From the NCBI RefSeq assembly GCF_013391805.1, contig NZ_CP058364.1, positions 1,736,501 to 1,800,500 of the forward strand: a stretch of 64,000 bases of DNA. Direction: 5' to 3'. A program made the translations under genes and the position numbers. Shown piece by piece: positions 11,001-20,391 of the stretch (positions are counted from its first letter, which is position 1; each line of letters opens with the position of its first letter). The stretch comes from Galbibacter sp. BG1. Its GTDB lineage: Bacteria > Bacteroidota > Bacteroidia > Flavobacteriales > Flavobacteriaceae. Under the pieces are notes generated by a model. It worked only from the letters and a program-made list of their open reading frames with translations, was not told the DNA's origin and ran no database searches.

Positions 11001-14000
11001 TGGTGCTTTGCCCGATGACGATCGATGGGCAGGGATTATGAGGTCTGTAAGCAGCACCAATTTTGAGCAGGCAAATGTGGAATTTATTCAGTTTTGGGTG
11101 CTAGATCCTTATTATCAAGACGGTCCTATTCCCGGAGCAGGAGGGGAACTTGTTTTTAACCTAGGGAATATTAATGAAGATATTTTAAAAGACGGTAGGA
11201 AACAGTACGAAAACGGTCTGCCGGTTGAAAATAATCCAGCTTTGGTAAATACTACCAATTTTGCAAGGGTTCCTTCCACCCAATCTCTGGTATATGCTTT
11301 TGATGCCGATACGGCAAACAGAAATATTCAGGATGCAGGTTACGATGGTGTTTTAGATGCCGAGGAATCGCAATTTTATAACAACCCAGGTCCCGATCCC
11401 GCATTGGATAACTACCAGTTTTATCTCGAGGCAACTGGTGGGATTTTAGATCGATATTACAATTATAATAACCCTCAGGGCAACTCTCCTGTGCAGGTGG
11501 GAAATAACAATCGAGGGTCTACCACCTTGCCAGATGTGGAAGATATCAATAGGGATTTAACCATGAATACAGTCGACAGTTATTTTCAATACCGAATCCC
11601 TATAGAACCGAATATTCAAAGAACGGATCGCTATGTTTCCGACATTCGTGAGGTAGATGTAGAAGTGCCCAATAACGACAGCTATCGGGTACGTTGGATT
11701 CAGTTCAAAGTTCCTATTGATGAATTTGATGATGCCATTGGTGGAATAACAGACATACGTTCCATCAGCTTTATGCGTATGTTTCTTACCGGTTTCGATG
11801 ATCCTGTGGTCTTGCGCTTTGGTACTTTAGATCTTGTACGTGGGGACTGGAGAAACTATTCTTCAAGTTTACAACCAGAGGACGATCCAGATCCAGATGA
11901 CGATGGCACTTTTGTGGATGTTAATACCGTAAATATTCAAGAAAACGAACAGAGAGAACCTATTCCTTATCGTTTGCCGCCCGGGGTTGTAAGAGAGCAG
12001 TTAAATAATAACAATACGATCATCCGTCAAAACGAACAATCGTTGTCTTTTGCGGTGTGCGATCTAGAACCAGAAGACTCCCGAGGGGTTTTTAAGAATA
12101 TTAATGTAGATATAAGGCAGTACAAAAGGATAAAAATGTTTGTACATGCCGAGCAATACGAAAATACACCGGTAAGCGATGGTGATTTGGTGGCCTTTTT
12201 ACGGTTTGGAACCGATTTTAGGGAGAACTATTATCAGGTAGAGATTCCGCTTCAAATTACACCTCCCGGAACAACAGATCCCGGTACCATTTGGCCGGAT
12301 GTGAACAATATTGACCTTCCGTTATCATTACTTTCCAAAATTAAATCGCAAGGAATTGCCGATGGCACCTTACAAGATGTAACGTATTACGATGAAGACG
12401 GTAACCAGATAGATGAATTTGCGCCTCGGGAACTGGGAAAATTGCGTGTGGCTGTTAAAGGAAACCCCAGTTTAGGAAACGTAAGGGCCGCTATGGTAGG
12501 GGTTAAAAACCCAAACACTGGTGTAGGGGAAGATGTTTGTGGAGAGGTTTGGTTTAATGAATTGCGTTTAGCAGAACTGGACAATAGCGGAGGTTGGGCT
12601 GCGGTAGCTGCAGTAGATTTAACACTAGCCGATTTTGCGAGTGTTTCTGCCACAGGGAATATGAGTACCTCTGGTTTTGGTAATATCGATCAAACACCAA
12701 ACGAGCGTAGCCGGGAAGATTTAATGCAATATGCTTTAAACAGTAATGTTAATTTGGGGCAACTGCTTCCAAAAAGATGGGGAATACAATTCCCGATGAA
12801 TTATAGTGTTTCTGAAGAATTGATTACTCCAGAATTCGATCCCCTTTATCAAGATATAAAACTGGAAGATCGTTTAGATGCTGCCCCAACGGAAGAAAGA
12901 AAGGAAGAAGTACTACAACAAGCGGAAGACTACACCAAGAGAAAAAGTATAAACTTTATTGGAGTGCGTAAAAATAGAGGACCCGAGCAAAAGCCAAAAG
13001 TTTACGATGTTGAAAACTTCACCTTCAATTTTGCCTACAATCAAGTGGATCATCGGGATTATGAAATTCAGAAATTGAAAGATCAAAATGTTCGAACAGG
13101 ATTTTTATACAGTCACAATTTTCAGCCTTTAGAAGTAGTGCCGCTTAAAAATGCCGATTCCATTTTGCAAAGTAAGTATTGGGATTGGTTAAAAGAGTTT
13201 AATTTCAATGCCCTTCCGACGAGCATTTCCTTAAATTCCAATATTACCAGAACTTTAAATAAACAGTCTTTTAGACAGGTGTTGGAAGCTGGGAGCTCCG
13301 ACCAATTTTTGGGGTTACCAGAGGTTCAGCAGCGAAATTATTTGTTCGATTGGCAATACGCCATCAATTACAACCTAACAAAATCCTTGCAGTTCAATTT
13401 TACGGCCGCCAACAACCATATTGTAAAAAACTATTTGGAAGAAGATGAAAACGGGGATGAGTTTGTAAATACAGATTTAGCGCTTTGGGATGGTTTTTGG
13501 GATGTAGGAGACCCCAACAGGCATACCCAACAATTACAGGTAAACTACGATATTCCCCTAAATAAAATTCCTTTCTTAAACTTTGTAGATGCCACGTACG
13601 CGTATACCGGGGATTTCGATTGGCAAAGGGGGAGTCAAGTTTTAAACGATATTGCGGGGGAAGACCTTAATACCATACAAAACGCAAATACGCAAAACCT
13701 GAATGCTTCCTTAACGATGGATAAGTTGTATTCTTATTTAGGGATCGAGAAAAAAGGGAAAAGTGGTTCTGAATCTTCAAGGGGGGCGCTTCCAATTGCT
13801 GATCCCGACGGGGAACAAACACCCAAGGTCGTTAAAAAAGATAAGTATGGTGCCTACAATACTTTTATCGACCTCGCTACTATGGTAAAGAGGTTAAGTG
13901 TGAGCTACACCGATAATCAAGGGAAAGTGCTTCCTGGGTATACCGAATCGATTGGGTTTATTGGAACCTTGCGGCCTTCTTGGGGCTTTGTTTTTGGAGC

Positions 14001-15192
14001 ACAATCTGATGTTAGATTCGAGGCCGCCCAAAAAGGATGGTTGACTACATTCCCCGAATTCAATGAGCAATACATGTCGCGTAAAGCGAAACAATTGAAT
14101 ATTTCTGCCAATGTGCAACCGTTTAAAGATTTAACCATAGACTTGGTGGCAGATAGGCAATATGCGGAATCGTATGCGGAAAACTATCGTATTGTTGATT
14201 TAAACGGAGATGGTATATTAGATTACGATGCGCTTATTCAAAATAAATATGGAGATTTCTCTATTTCTACCATAATGATTGGAACTTCTTTTGATAAGGC
14301 TGCACAAGCTACTTCCGAAACTTTTAATCAATTTAGCGAGAACAGGATAGTTGTTGCACAGCGTCTTGCTGGAGAACCTATAAATCCAGATGCCACCACA
14401 TATCCCCAAGGTTACGGGCCCACAAACCAGGCGGTGTTATTGCCAGCTTTCTTGGCGGCTTACCGGGGGAAAGATGCAAGCTCTATTTCTTTGGAGGCAT
14501 TTAGAGACACCCCGCTACCTAATTGGACTGTTAAGTATACTGGACTTATGCGTATGCAGTGGTTTAAGGATAATTTTAGGCGTTTTTCATTAGCGCACGG
14601 TTATAGGTCAAGCTATAGTATTAATAGTTTCCGTAGCAATCTGGATTTTGGTAAAGGCAGTGATTTCGATCAATCGGGTAACTTTAAAAACCCATTATTG
14701 TTTACCAATGCGACGCTGGTGGAACAGTTTAATCCGTTAATGCGAGTGGATTTTGAAATGACAAACTCCATAAGTATTCTTGCGGAAATGCGAAAGGATA
14801 GAGCGCTTTCGTTGAGTTTTGATAATAATTTACTTACAGAAATGTCTGGGGATGAATATGTGGTGGGGTTAGGTTACAGAATTTCCGATCTGCGGTTTGT
14901 TACCAATATTGGTGGTAAGCGAAACGTGCTGCGTGGCGATTTAAATTTAAAAGCAGACCTTTCGTTACGCGATAATATTACTATTATCAGGAATTTAGAT
15001 ATTAATACCAATCAGGTTACTGCGGGACAGAATATTTGGGCCTTAAAATTCACCGCCGATTACGCGCTTACCAAGAATTTAACCACGTTATTTTTCTACG
15101 ATCATACGTTCTCCGAGTTTAAAGTTTCCACTGCTTTTCCGCAGACAACCATCCGTACAGGCTTCACTTTACGCTATAATTTCGGAAATTAA
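8089..15192 (+). CDS. sprA: type IX secretion outer-membrane translocon SprA (Sov)
   Basis: At 2367 residues this matches SprA, the giant 36-strand beta-barrel that forms the type IX protein-export pore and is needed for gliding adhesin secretion. The TTG at 8089 is chosen because it supplies a proper signal peptide (basic residues, then LLKTFFVFCFLLTSSTVMS); the first ATG at 8176 falls after the hydrophobic core. Family blocks include IEIIPQGSVAMDLGVRYQ, SLLGQIGTRLSINANYDTEA, YLDDFEGAQAFIDIRSS and a final barrel strand IRTGFTLRYNFGN with a terminal-type aromatic end. Gene context ruvA-sprA-gcvH is typical of flavobacteria. Confidence 0.96.
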   Translation: MKTVTGPKLIGKLLKTFFVFCFLLTSSTVMSQEESQEEQDSTQVGVSLGKIKLQDPESISSKYTYDPVTDKYIFTETIGNYDIAYPVILTPEEYQRLILKEQMKGYFKEKIDAISGKEGSEEAQKNLLPSFYVNSNFFESIFGGNTIEIIPQGSVAMDLGVRYQKNDNPALSPRNRSNVSFDFDQRISLSLLGQIGTRLSINANYDTEATFDFQNLIKLEYTPDEDDIIQKIEVGNVSMPLNSSLINGAQSLFGVKTELQFGRTTVTGVFSEQRSQSRSVTAQGGGTVNEFEILALDYDEDRHFFLSQYFRDQYDEALANYPYIRSQVQITRIEVWVTNRAQRTDNVRNIVALQDLGETEPDNTRINQNAPPGFFTTVNNLPRNSGNAYDPFNIGGAGSALTDAVRDIATVQQGFNIAGYNPSQGFDYGILENARKLEPNREYTVDTQLGYISLNQRLNNDEVLAVAFQYTYQGEVYQVGEFANDGVNATEFEETNGVVTQVNPQALVLKMLKSNITNISDPIWDLMMKNFYSTGAFQLSQEDFRMNILYTDPSPINYISPIDDATWPQGLEERILLDVFNFDRLNVYNDPQNGGDGFFDFLPGITVDVQNGLIKFTKVEPFGEYLYDLLGGGGNYDDPNFVPNNDNQAEYVYRNMYKLTKAASLENAEKNKFMLKGRYKAESSGGIPLGAFNVPRGSVRVTAGGRVLQEGIDYTVNYQAGTVQILDEGLRASNVPIEVSVENNAVFGQQTRRFSGIHVDHQFNENLTFGGTFLNMSERPLTQKANFGVEPVNNSIFGLNGNFSKEIPFLTRMVNKLPNIDTDAPSNLSVRGDFAYLIPGSPKSSDFDGETTSYLDDFEGAQAFIDIRSSLAWSLASAPIGYGGELENDNVGSRQQRAKMAWYTIDPIFYSNQRPGGVSDDDISNNFTRRIFIDEIFPQQDVAQGQTLVQPTLDVAYYPNEKGPYNDNSNFGALPDDDRWAGIMRSVSSTNFEQANVEFIQFWVLDPYYQDGPIPGAGGELVFNLGNINEDILKDGRKQYENGLPVENNPALVNTTNFARVPSTQSLVYAFDADTANRNIQDAGYDGVLDAEESQFYNNPGPDPALDNYQFYLEATGGILDRYYNYNNPQGNSPVQVGNNNRGSTTLPDVEDINRDLTMNTVDSYFQYRIPIEPNIQRTDRYVSDIREVDVEVPNNDSYRVRWIQFKVPIDEFDDAIGGITDIRSISFMRMFLTGFDDPVVLRFGTLDLVRGDWRNYSSSLQPEDDPDPDDDGTFVDVNTVNIQENEQREPIPYRLPPGVVREQLNNNNTIIRQNEQSLSFAVCDLEPEDSRGVFKNINVDIRQYKRIKMFVHAEQYENTPVSDGDLVAFLRFGTDFRENYYQVEIPLQITPPGTTDPGTIWPDVNNIDLPLSLLSKIKSQGIADGTLQDVTYYDEDGNQIDEFAPRELGKLRVAVKGNPSLGNVRAAMVGVKNPNTGVGEDVCGEVWFNELRLAELDNSGGWAAVAAVDLTLADFASVSATGNMSTSGFGNIDQTPNERSREDLMQYALNSNVNLGQLLPKRWGIQFPMNYSVSEELITPEFDPLYQDIKLEDRLDAAPTEERKEEVLQQAEDYTKRKSINFIGVRKNRGPEQKPKVYDVENFTFNFAYNQVDHRDYEIQKLKDQNVRTGFLYSHNFQPLEVVPLKNADSILQSKYWDWLKEFNFNALPTSISLNSNITRTLNKQSFRQVLEAGSSDQFLGLPEVQQRNYLFDWQYAINYNLTKSLQFNFTAANNHIVKNYLEEDENGDEFVNTDLALWDGFWDVGDPNRHTQQLQVNYDIPLNKIPFLNFVDATYAYTGDFDWQRGSQVLNDIAGEDLNTIQNANTQNLNASLTMDKLYSYLGIEKKGKSGSESSRGALPIADPDGEQTPKVVKKDKYGAYNTFIDLATMVKRLSVSYTDNQGKVLPGYTESIGFIGTLRPSWGFVFGAQSDVRFEAAQKGWLTTFPEFNEQYMSRKAKQLNISANVQPFKDLTIDLVADRQYAESYAENYRIVDLNGDGILDYDALIQNKYGDFSISTIMIGTSFDKAAQATSETFNQFSENRIVVAQRLAGEPINPDATTYPQGYGPTNQAVLLPAFLAAYRGKDASSISLEAFRDTPLPNWTVKYTGLMRMQWFKDNFRRFSLAHGYRSSYSINSFRSNLDFGKGSDFDQSGNFKNPLLFTNATLVEQFNPLMRVDFEMTNSISILAEMRKDRALSLSFDNNLLTEMSGDEYVVGLGYRISDLRFVTNIGGKRNVLRGDLNLKADLSLRDNITIIRNLDINTNQVTAGQNIWALKFTADYALTKNLTTLFFYDHTFSEFKVSTAFPQTTIRTGFTLRYNFGN

Positions 15193-15203
15193 CGCTTTTC
15201 TGT

Positions 15204-15234
15204 TTGAAATCAATGTTATAAAGAATTACATTTG
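15204..15234 (+). promoter_or_regulatory. predicted gcvH promoter
   Basis: TTG at 15204-15206, 20 nt, then TACATTTG at 15227-15234: both boxes and the spacing match the Bacteroidota primary sigma consensus. It sits 31 bp before the gcvH start. Confidence 0.6.
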
Positions 15235-15264
15235 TCCAGCTAATAAATTAATCTATTATTTTTT

Positions 15265-15648
15265 ATGAATATTCCTTCAGAATTAAAATACACAAAAGAT
15301 CACGAGTGGGTGAAGATTGAGGGAGATGTGGCGACGGTTGGCGTTACAGATTTTGCTCAAGGAGAATTGGGAGACATCGTTTACGTAGAAGTAGAAACGG
15401 TAGACGAGACCTTAGAGAGAGAAGAGATTTTCGGTACTGTAGAAGCTGTAAAAACAGTGTCTGACTTATTTTTACCACTTTCCGGAGAAATTATTGAATT
15501 TAATGAGTCCCTAGAAGATGAGCCTGAAAAGGTAAACTCCGATCCTTATGGAGAAGGCTGGATGATTAAAATTAAATTTTCTGATGCTTCTGAAGTGGAT
15601 GATTTACTAAGCGATGCCGATTATAAAGAACTTATTGGAGCTTCCTAA
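15265..15648 (+). CDS. gcvH: glycine cleavage system H protein
   Basis: The 127-residue lipoyl carrier shuttles the aminomethyl intermediate between the P and T proteins of glycine cleavage, and in many bacteria also acts in lipoate relay. The lipoylation motif [12 protein letters not shown] places the modified lysine at residue 63. N-terminal [10 protein letters not shown] and C-terminal GEGWMIKI are canonical. It has its own promoter at 15204-15234. Its 3' end overlaps the next gene. Confidence 0.97.
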   Translation: MNIPSELKYTKDHEWVKIEGDVATVGVTDFAQGELGDIVYVEVETVDETLEREEIFGTVEAVKTVSDLFLPLSGEIIEFNESLEDEPEKVNSDPYGEGWMIKIKFSDASEVDDLLSDADYKELIGAS

Positions 15649-16009
15649 GTACTTTTATCTCAGTATAGCGGTTTTTTGGTTGTGTGCTATTACGGTAGCT
15701 AGTTTAATATCGGTAGACTTGGTTCACGAGGTAGAATCGGAAATCGAGGTTTCAGATAAACTGGTACACGGAATTTTTTATTTTGTAAATACCGTTCTAT
15801 TCTATCTCTATTTAAGAAAAACACCATTAAAAAACCCACTTTTAAAAATTTCCCTGTTCTCTTTTGTTTATGGTATGCTTATTGAGGTGTTACAATACGT
15901 AATGCCCTTTGAAAGATCCTTCGATTTGAAGGATGTGCTGGCAAATTCCATCGGGATTTTAATAGCTATCTTTTTGATAAAGTTTTGGTTAGCGTACCAA
16001 ATGCGTTAA
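15614..16009 (+). CDS. VanZ-like small membrane protein
   Basis: The 131-residue protein has four predicted membrane segments: [20 protein letters not shown], an amphipathic [34 protein letters not shown] and [19 protein letters not shown]. The spacing DKxxHxxxYF ... [24 protein letters not shown] is the VanZ family pattern. Function is unknown; VanZ itself gives low-level teicoplanin resistance. The ATG at 15614 overlaps gcvH by 35 bp; a TTG at 15635 would give a shorter start and less overlap. The gene order gcvH-vanZ-like-tonB is common in flavobacteria. Confidence 0.82.
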   Translation: MPIIKNLLELPKYFYLSIAVFWLCAITVASLISVDLVHEVESEIEVSDKLVHGIFYFVNTVLFYLYLRKTPLKNPLLKISLFSFVYGMLIEVLQYVMPFERSFDLKDVLANSIGILIAIFLIKFWLAYQMR

Positions 16010-16073
16010 AAAGGGAAATTAAATTGGAAATAATGCAAATAAATAATTAAATTAGCACTCAAATATATAGATT

Positions 16074-16784
16074 ATGGAACCTAAAAAGAATCCAAAAGCC
16101 GATTTAACTCGTAATAGCGGTTTGTACTTTGCTATAGGGTTGGCTTTGATTTCATTTCTAACTTGGCGAGCCATCGAATGGAAGAAATACGACAAGGTAG
16201 AAGCTTTTGATTATACAATGGAAGTAGATGATCAGTTAGAGGAAGAAGTGCCTTTAACCGAGCAATTAAAAACGCCACCGCCACCACCGCCACCTGCAGC
16301 ACCAGAAGTTATTGAGGTTGTTGAGGATGAAGAAGAAGTGGAGGAAACCGTTATCGAATCTACGGAAACAGATCAAGAAGAAGAAATAGTGGAGGTTGAA
16401 GAGATTGTAGAGGTAGACGAGCCTGTAGATGTAGATGTACCTTTTACAGTTATTGAAGATAAACCAATGTTTGAAGATTGTAAAGGAGTGCCAAAAGCAC
16501 AACAATTTGCATGTTTCAAAGAGAATTTGGATAAACACGTAAGAAGAACTTTCCGTTATCCAGAAATGGCTCAGGAAATGGGTATTCAAGGAAGGGTATA
16601 TGTAAACTTCCGTATTAACAAAGATGGTTCTATTACTATTTTAAATACAAGAGCTCCAGACAAAAGTTTAGATGCAGAAGCAAGAAGAATTATTAATTCA
16701 CTTCCTAAACTTATTCCTGGTAAGCAAAGAGGTAAACCAACACCGGTAACTTTTGCATATCCAATTGTATTTAAGTTGAATTAA
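16074..16784 (+). CDS. energy transducer TonB
   Basis: The 236-residue protein has one N-terminal transmembrane helix (about residues 17-31), a proline run followed by a long E/V-rich periplasmic spacer (about 65-125) and a C-terminal TonB domain from about 155 (RTFRYPEMAQEMGIQGRVYVNF ... SLDAEARRIINSLPKLIPGKQRG). It would couple the ExbB/ExbD proton motor to TonB-dependent receptors such as SusC proteins. ExbBD is not in the window. A clear terminator follows. Confidence 0.93.
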   Translation: MEPKKNPKADLTRNSGLYFAIGLALISFLTWRAIEWKKYDKVEAFDYTMEVDDQLEEEVPLTEQLKTPPPPPPPAAPEVIEVVEDEEEVEETVIESTETDQEEEIVEVEEIVEVDEPVDVDVPFTVIEDKPMFEDCKGVPKAQQFACFKENLDKHVRRTFRYPEMAQEMGIQGRVYVNFRINKDGSITILNTRAPDKSLDAEARRIINSLPKLIPGKQRGKPTPVTFAYPIVFKLN

Positions 16785-16808
16785 GGAATTTTTTCACGAT
16801 ATATTTTA

Positions 16809-16837
16809 AAGCTCGGGTTTTTAACTCGGGCTTTTTT
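16809..16837 (+). terminator. rho-independent terminator after tonB
   Basis: An 11-bp stem (16809-16819 with 16823-16833, including two G-T pairs) with a 3-nt loop is followed by a T run to 16837. Confidence 0.8.
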
Positions 16838-16896
16838 GTTTTTGGTATGTTTCTTGAATATGGTTTTTATAGTAATCACTTAAAAACCATAACATT

Positions 16897-17670
16897 ATGA
16901 GAATCTTTAAAAAGCCAAAGTCCCAAGAAATTTCAACTTCTAAAACCTCTAAAAAAGACCTAAAAATAGGAGGTGCCATGATTCGCTTTCAAATAGGGCT
17001 GCTTTGTAGTTTAGCATTCAGTTATTTTTTAATTGAAACGGCCTTTGCGGTTCCCAACGTTAGCGGTGCGGTCGTTTCTTCTATTTTGGAGGATGAAAAT
17101 GTCTATTCCATGCCTGTTTTTGAAGTTGAAAAAGTTAAAACCAAGGAAAAAAATATAGATGCGCCACAGAAAAAGAGGGTAGCGGATGAGTTGAAGGTAG
17201 TTGAAGATAATGCGAAGCTCGAAGCTAAAGACGAATTTTTGAATAAAACGACAGGTCAAGAAGATCTTTCTTTAGATGAGATAGAGTATGTGCACCCGGA
17301 TAAAGATTTGGGGCCAATTTCCGTAAATAGTGTAGAATTTGTGCCGGTCTATCCCGGTTGCGAGTCGCTCACCTCCAATAAAGAGCGTAGGGATTGCATG
17401 AGTGAACAGATAAACCGTATTGTTAGGAATAATTTTAATGCTTCCATGGCTTCAGATTATGGTCTTTCCGGTGTTTTAAGAATAGATGTGCAGTGCAAAA
17501 TTGACAAATCCGGAAAGGTTTCAGATGTTAAAGTTAGGGCGCCGCACAAATCCTTAGAGAAAGAAGCGGCTAGGGTTACGGGTTTAATTCCTCAGATGAA
17601 GCCCGGAAAACAAGGGAATACGGCTGTAGATGTTATTTTTTTAAAGCCTATAATTTTTAAAGTTGAGTAA
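16897..17670 (+). CDS. second TonB-like protein with C-terminal TonB domain
   Basis: The 257-residue protein lacks the proline-rich spacer of the preceding TonB. A cytoplasmic basic segment (SKTSKKDLKIGG) precedes one membrane helix at about residues 30-50 (IGLLCSLAFSYFLIETAFAV), then comes a K/E-rich linker. The C-terminal part begins with VEFVPVYPGCE, a motif seen in Bacteroidota TonB paralogues, and continues with SGVLRIDVQCKIDKSGKVSDVKVRAPHKSLEKEAARV. It is a tandem paralogue of the upstream gene, but it is separated from it by a terminator and probably regulated on its own. Receptor partners are unknown. Confidence 0.82.
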   Translation: MRIFKKPKSQEISTSKTSKKDLKIGGAMIRFQIGLLCSLAFSYFLIETAFAVPNVSGAVVSSILEDENVYSMPVFEVEKVKTKEKNIDAPQKKRVADELKVVEDNAKLEAKDEFLNKTTGQEDLSLDEIEYVHPDKDLGPISVNSVEFVPVYPGCESLTSNKERRDCMSEQINRIVRNNFNASMASDYGLSGVLRIDVQCKIDKSGKVSDVKVRAPHKSLEKEAARVTGLIPQMKPGKQGNTAVDVIFLKPIIFKVE

Positions 17671-17682
17671 TTCCCTAAATCA

Positions 17683-17713
17683 TTGCATAAAAACCTTTTG
17701 TGAGTTATCTTTG
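17683..17713 (+). promoter_or_regulatory. predicted promoter of the ctaB-cox operon
   Basis: TTG at 17683-17685 and TATCTTTG at 17706-17713 are separated by 20 nt, a full match to the Bacteroidota consensus. The untranslated leader to ctaB would be about 140 nt. Confidence 0.65.
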
Positions 17714-17858
17714 CACCCGATTTATAAAGGATCGATAAAAAAGCTTGAATAAATTTAATTTTTATAAATAAATTATTTAGAAATAAATCGTTTGGGCGAA
17801 TTCCCGAAAGCAAAATTACATGGTTGCTTTTTTAAAAGGGAGTACTAATTTTCAATAG

Positions 17859-18764
17859 ATGAAAACCGCATTGGATACCACTACACATACAAATTCTTTT
17901 GCCCTAATTTTTGATGATTTCAAGCAAATTACAAAGGCTGGGCTCGCTTTTAGTGTGGTGTTCTCTTCCATAGCGGGTTATTTATTGGGTGCAGAGAACT
18001 TTAGTTTAAAAGTTTTACTGCTGTTGGCGTTTGGCGGCTATTTTATGGTAGGGGCTTCAAATGCATTTAATCAGCTTATTGAAAAAGATTTGGATGCGTT
18101 GATGAAACGTACCCAAAACAGGCCAATTCCTTCTGGAAGGATGTCTACCAATACAGCATTTATAATTGCAGTAACATTTACAATTCTAGGTGTGATCACT
18201 TTATACGTGGTAAATCCTAAAACTGCGATGTTCGGTGCCATTTCAATTTTTCTCTATACCTGCGTTTATACGCCTTTAAAAACAAAAACGCCCTTGGCTG
18301 TTTTTGTAGGGGCATTCCCTGGCGCCATTCCTTTTATGTTAGGTTGGGTAGCTGCTACAAACGATTTTGGTATCGAGCCAGGAACATTATTTATGATACA
18401 ATTTTTTTGGCAATTCCCACATTTTTGGGCGATTGGTTGGGTTTTGGATGAAGATTACAATCGCGCCGGATTTAAAATGTTGCCAACAGGAAAGAAAGAT
18501 AAAGCAACCGCCATACAAATTATTATGTATACCATCTGGATGATCTTGGCATCAGTATTTCCAGTAACCGGATTAACGGGTAGGTTAACGTTGTCTGTTC
18601 CTGCGGCCATCCTGGTTTTTTTATTGGGATTGGGGATGCTTGGTTTTGCATTCAGATTGTATCAAAAAAGGGATAATAAATCAGCAAGGGCATTAATGTT
18701 GGCCAGCGTAAGCTATATTACATTGATGCAAATTGTTTATGTAGTTGATAAATTTTTAAGTTAA
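17859..18764 (+). CDS. ctaB: protoheme IX farnesyltransferase (haem O synthase)
   Basis: This 301-residue UbiA-family prenyltransferase transfers a farnesyl group to haem b to make haem O for the cytochrome oxidase encoded downstream. The first aspartate-rich motif is NAFNQLIEKDLDALMKRTQN, followed by RPIPSG; the second conserved region is DEDYNRAGFKMLP. About nine hydrophobic helices are visible. It overlaps the next gene by one base (TAATG). Confidence 0.95.
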   Translation: MKTALDTTTHTNSFALIFDDFKQITKAGLAFSVVFSSIAGYLLGAENFSLKVLLLLAFGGYFMVGASNAFNQLIEKDLDALMKRTQNRPIPSGRMSTNTAFIIAVTFTILGVITLYVVNPKTAMFGAISIFLYTCVYTPLKTKTPLAVFVGAFPGAIPFMLGWVAATNDFGIEPGTLFMIQFFWQFPHFWAIGWVLDEDYNRAGFKMLPTGKKDKATAIQIIMYTIWMILASVFPVTGLTGRLTLSVPAAILVFLLGLGMLGFAFRLYQKRDNKSARALMLASVSYITLMQIVYVVDKFLS

Positions 18765-19345
18765 TGGATTTAACGCAAGGAAGTGATAAGTTGAAGAATG
18801 CTAGAGCAAAAAAAATGATGCTCTGGTTCGGGATGATAAGTATTGCCATGATGTTTGCAGGCCTTACGAGTGCGTATGTGGTAAGTAAATCGCGTCCAGA
18901 TTGGATTTCCGATATGGAAATACCCATGGCTTTTCTTTACAGTACTTTAGCTATTGTATTGAGTAGTGTAACCTTTTTTATGGCTAAAAAAGCAATTGAG
19001 AGAGGTACTAGAAGTAATGCCACCAAGCTGTTGCTGGCAACATTTGTTTTGGGGCTGGTTTTTGTTTTCTTTCAATTTCAAGGCTTTTCAGAAATTATAG
19101 ATGCAGGGTATTATTTTACGGGAAGTGAAAGTACGATAACCACTTCTTTCCTGTATGCCATTGTTTTTTCCCACTTAGTGCACGTATTTGGAGGGTTAAT
19201 AGTGCTTTTGGTGGTAATTTATAATCATTTTAAAGAAAAGTACAAACCCGGTCAAACCCTTGGTTTAGAACTCGGTGCGATGTTTTGGCACTTTTTAGAC
19301 TTTTTGTGGGTATATTTGATTTTATTTTTCTATTTCTTTAGATAA
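18764..19345 (+). CDS. cytochrome c oxidase subunit III family protein (short form)
   Basis: The 193-residue protein has five hydrophobic helices and the subunit III signatures KKMMLWFGMISIAMMFAGLTSAYV near the N-terminus and FSHLVHVFGGLIVLL ... FWHFLDFLWVYLILFFYF at the end. In Bacteroidota two subunit III-like genes commonly lie in tandem in the caa3-type oxidase cluster; this is the shorter one. Start overlaps the ctaB stop. Confidence 0.9.
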   Translation: MDLTQGSDKLKNARAKKMMLWFGMISIAMMFAGLTSAYVVSKSRPDWISDMEIPMAFLYSTLAIVLSSVTFFMAKKAIERGTRSNATKLLLATFVLGLVFVFFQFQGFSEIIDAGYYFTGSESTITTSFLYAIVFSHLVHVFGGLIVLLVVIYNHFKEKYKPGQTLGLELGAMFWHFLDFLWVYLILFFYFFR

Positions 19346-19395
19346 ATAAAAAGCGTAAATTTGAAAAATTTTAAAATAAGAATACTTTAACATTT

Positions 19396-20373
19396 ATGGA
19401 AGCTACTGTTACAACAGGTTCTGAAGAAAACGTTTGGGGTGGAGGTAACGAACCTCTAGGTGCCAGTTATGGTAAAATGATGATGTGGTTTTTTATCGTA
19501 TCCGATGCATTGACTTTTTCTGGATTTTTAGCCGCTTATGGTTTTTCACGATACAAGTTTATCGAGACTTGGCCAATTGCCGATGAAGTTTTTACTCACT
19601 TTCCGTTTTTACACGGTGTAGACGCTCCAATGTACTATGTGGCGTTAATGACGTTTATCCTTATTTTTTCTTCTGTTACTATGGTTTTGGCTGTAGACGC
19701 CGGACATCACCTTAAAAAGAACAAAGTTATTTGGTATATGTTTTTTACCATAATCGGGGGTGCTATCTTCGTTGGTTCTCAGGCTTGGGAGTGGAAAAAC
19801 TTTATCAAGGGTGAATATGGGGCTGTGGAGCTTAAATCTGGAAGAATTTTACAGTTTTTAGATGAAGGAACCGGCGAACGCGTAGCGTTGGCAGATTTTG
19901 CAAAGAATATAGAAGGAGAGCGCGTAACACAACATCCAAATGATGGTGTTTGGTACATGTCTGAGTCTTCTTTACCAAATTATACGGTAGCAGAAATAAA
20001 AGCTGGTTTTGAAGCAAATCCTAATATTGTGGCAAGAACAGAAATGTCTGATGAAAATGGGCAAAAAACAATACTTTCCCGTGAAGAGACCGCAGAACGT
20101 TTGGAGCAAGCAACCTATGTTGTAGAAGGGGCCAATCTAGTACACAATGAGTATGGTAACCGTTTATTTGCAGATTTCTTCTTCTTTATTACTGGATTCC
20201 ACGGATTTCACGTGCTTTCTGGGGTTGTAATTAATATTATAATTTTCATCAATATAATTTTAGGAACTTACGAGAGAAGAAAGAGTTACGAGATGGTAGA
20301 AAAAGTTGGGTTGTACTGGCACTTTGTAGACCTCGTTTGGGTGTTTGTATTTACCTTCTTTTACCTTGTATAA
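19396..20373 (+). CDS. cytochrome c oxidase subunit III (long form)
   Basis: The 325-residue protein has the same subunit III pattern as its neighbour (YGKMMMWFFIVSDALTFSGF, FFITGFHGFHVLSG, YWHFVDLVWVFVFTFFYL). It carries an extra hydrophilic insertion of about 100 residues between helices 4 and 5 (roughly 140-255). Such insertions occur in other Bacteroidota; their role is unknown to me. It is followed 18 bp later by subunit IV, so the genes are one transcription unit. Confidence 0.92.
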   Translation: MEATVTTGSEENVWGGGNEPLGASYGKMMMWFFIVSDALTFSGFLAAYGFSRYKFIETWPIADEVFTHFPFLHGVDAPMYYVALMTFILIFSSVTMVLAVDAGHHLKKNKVIWYMFFTIIGGAIFVGSQAWEWKNFIKGEYGAVELKSGRILQFLDEGTGERVALADFAKNIEGERVTQHPNDGVWYMSESSLPNYTVAEIKAGFEANPNIVARTEMSDENGQKTILSREETAERLEQATYVVEGANLVHNEYGNRLFADFFFFITGFHGFHVLSGVVINIIIFINIILGTYERRKSYEMVEKVGLYWHFVDLVWVFVFTFFYLV

Positions 20374-20391
20374 ATTATTTAGTTTTAAAAA

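Noticed and set aside
13894-14593. Antisense and alternate-frame ORFs in sprA
   Set aside because: sprA shows continuous family similarity; the others arise from its composition.
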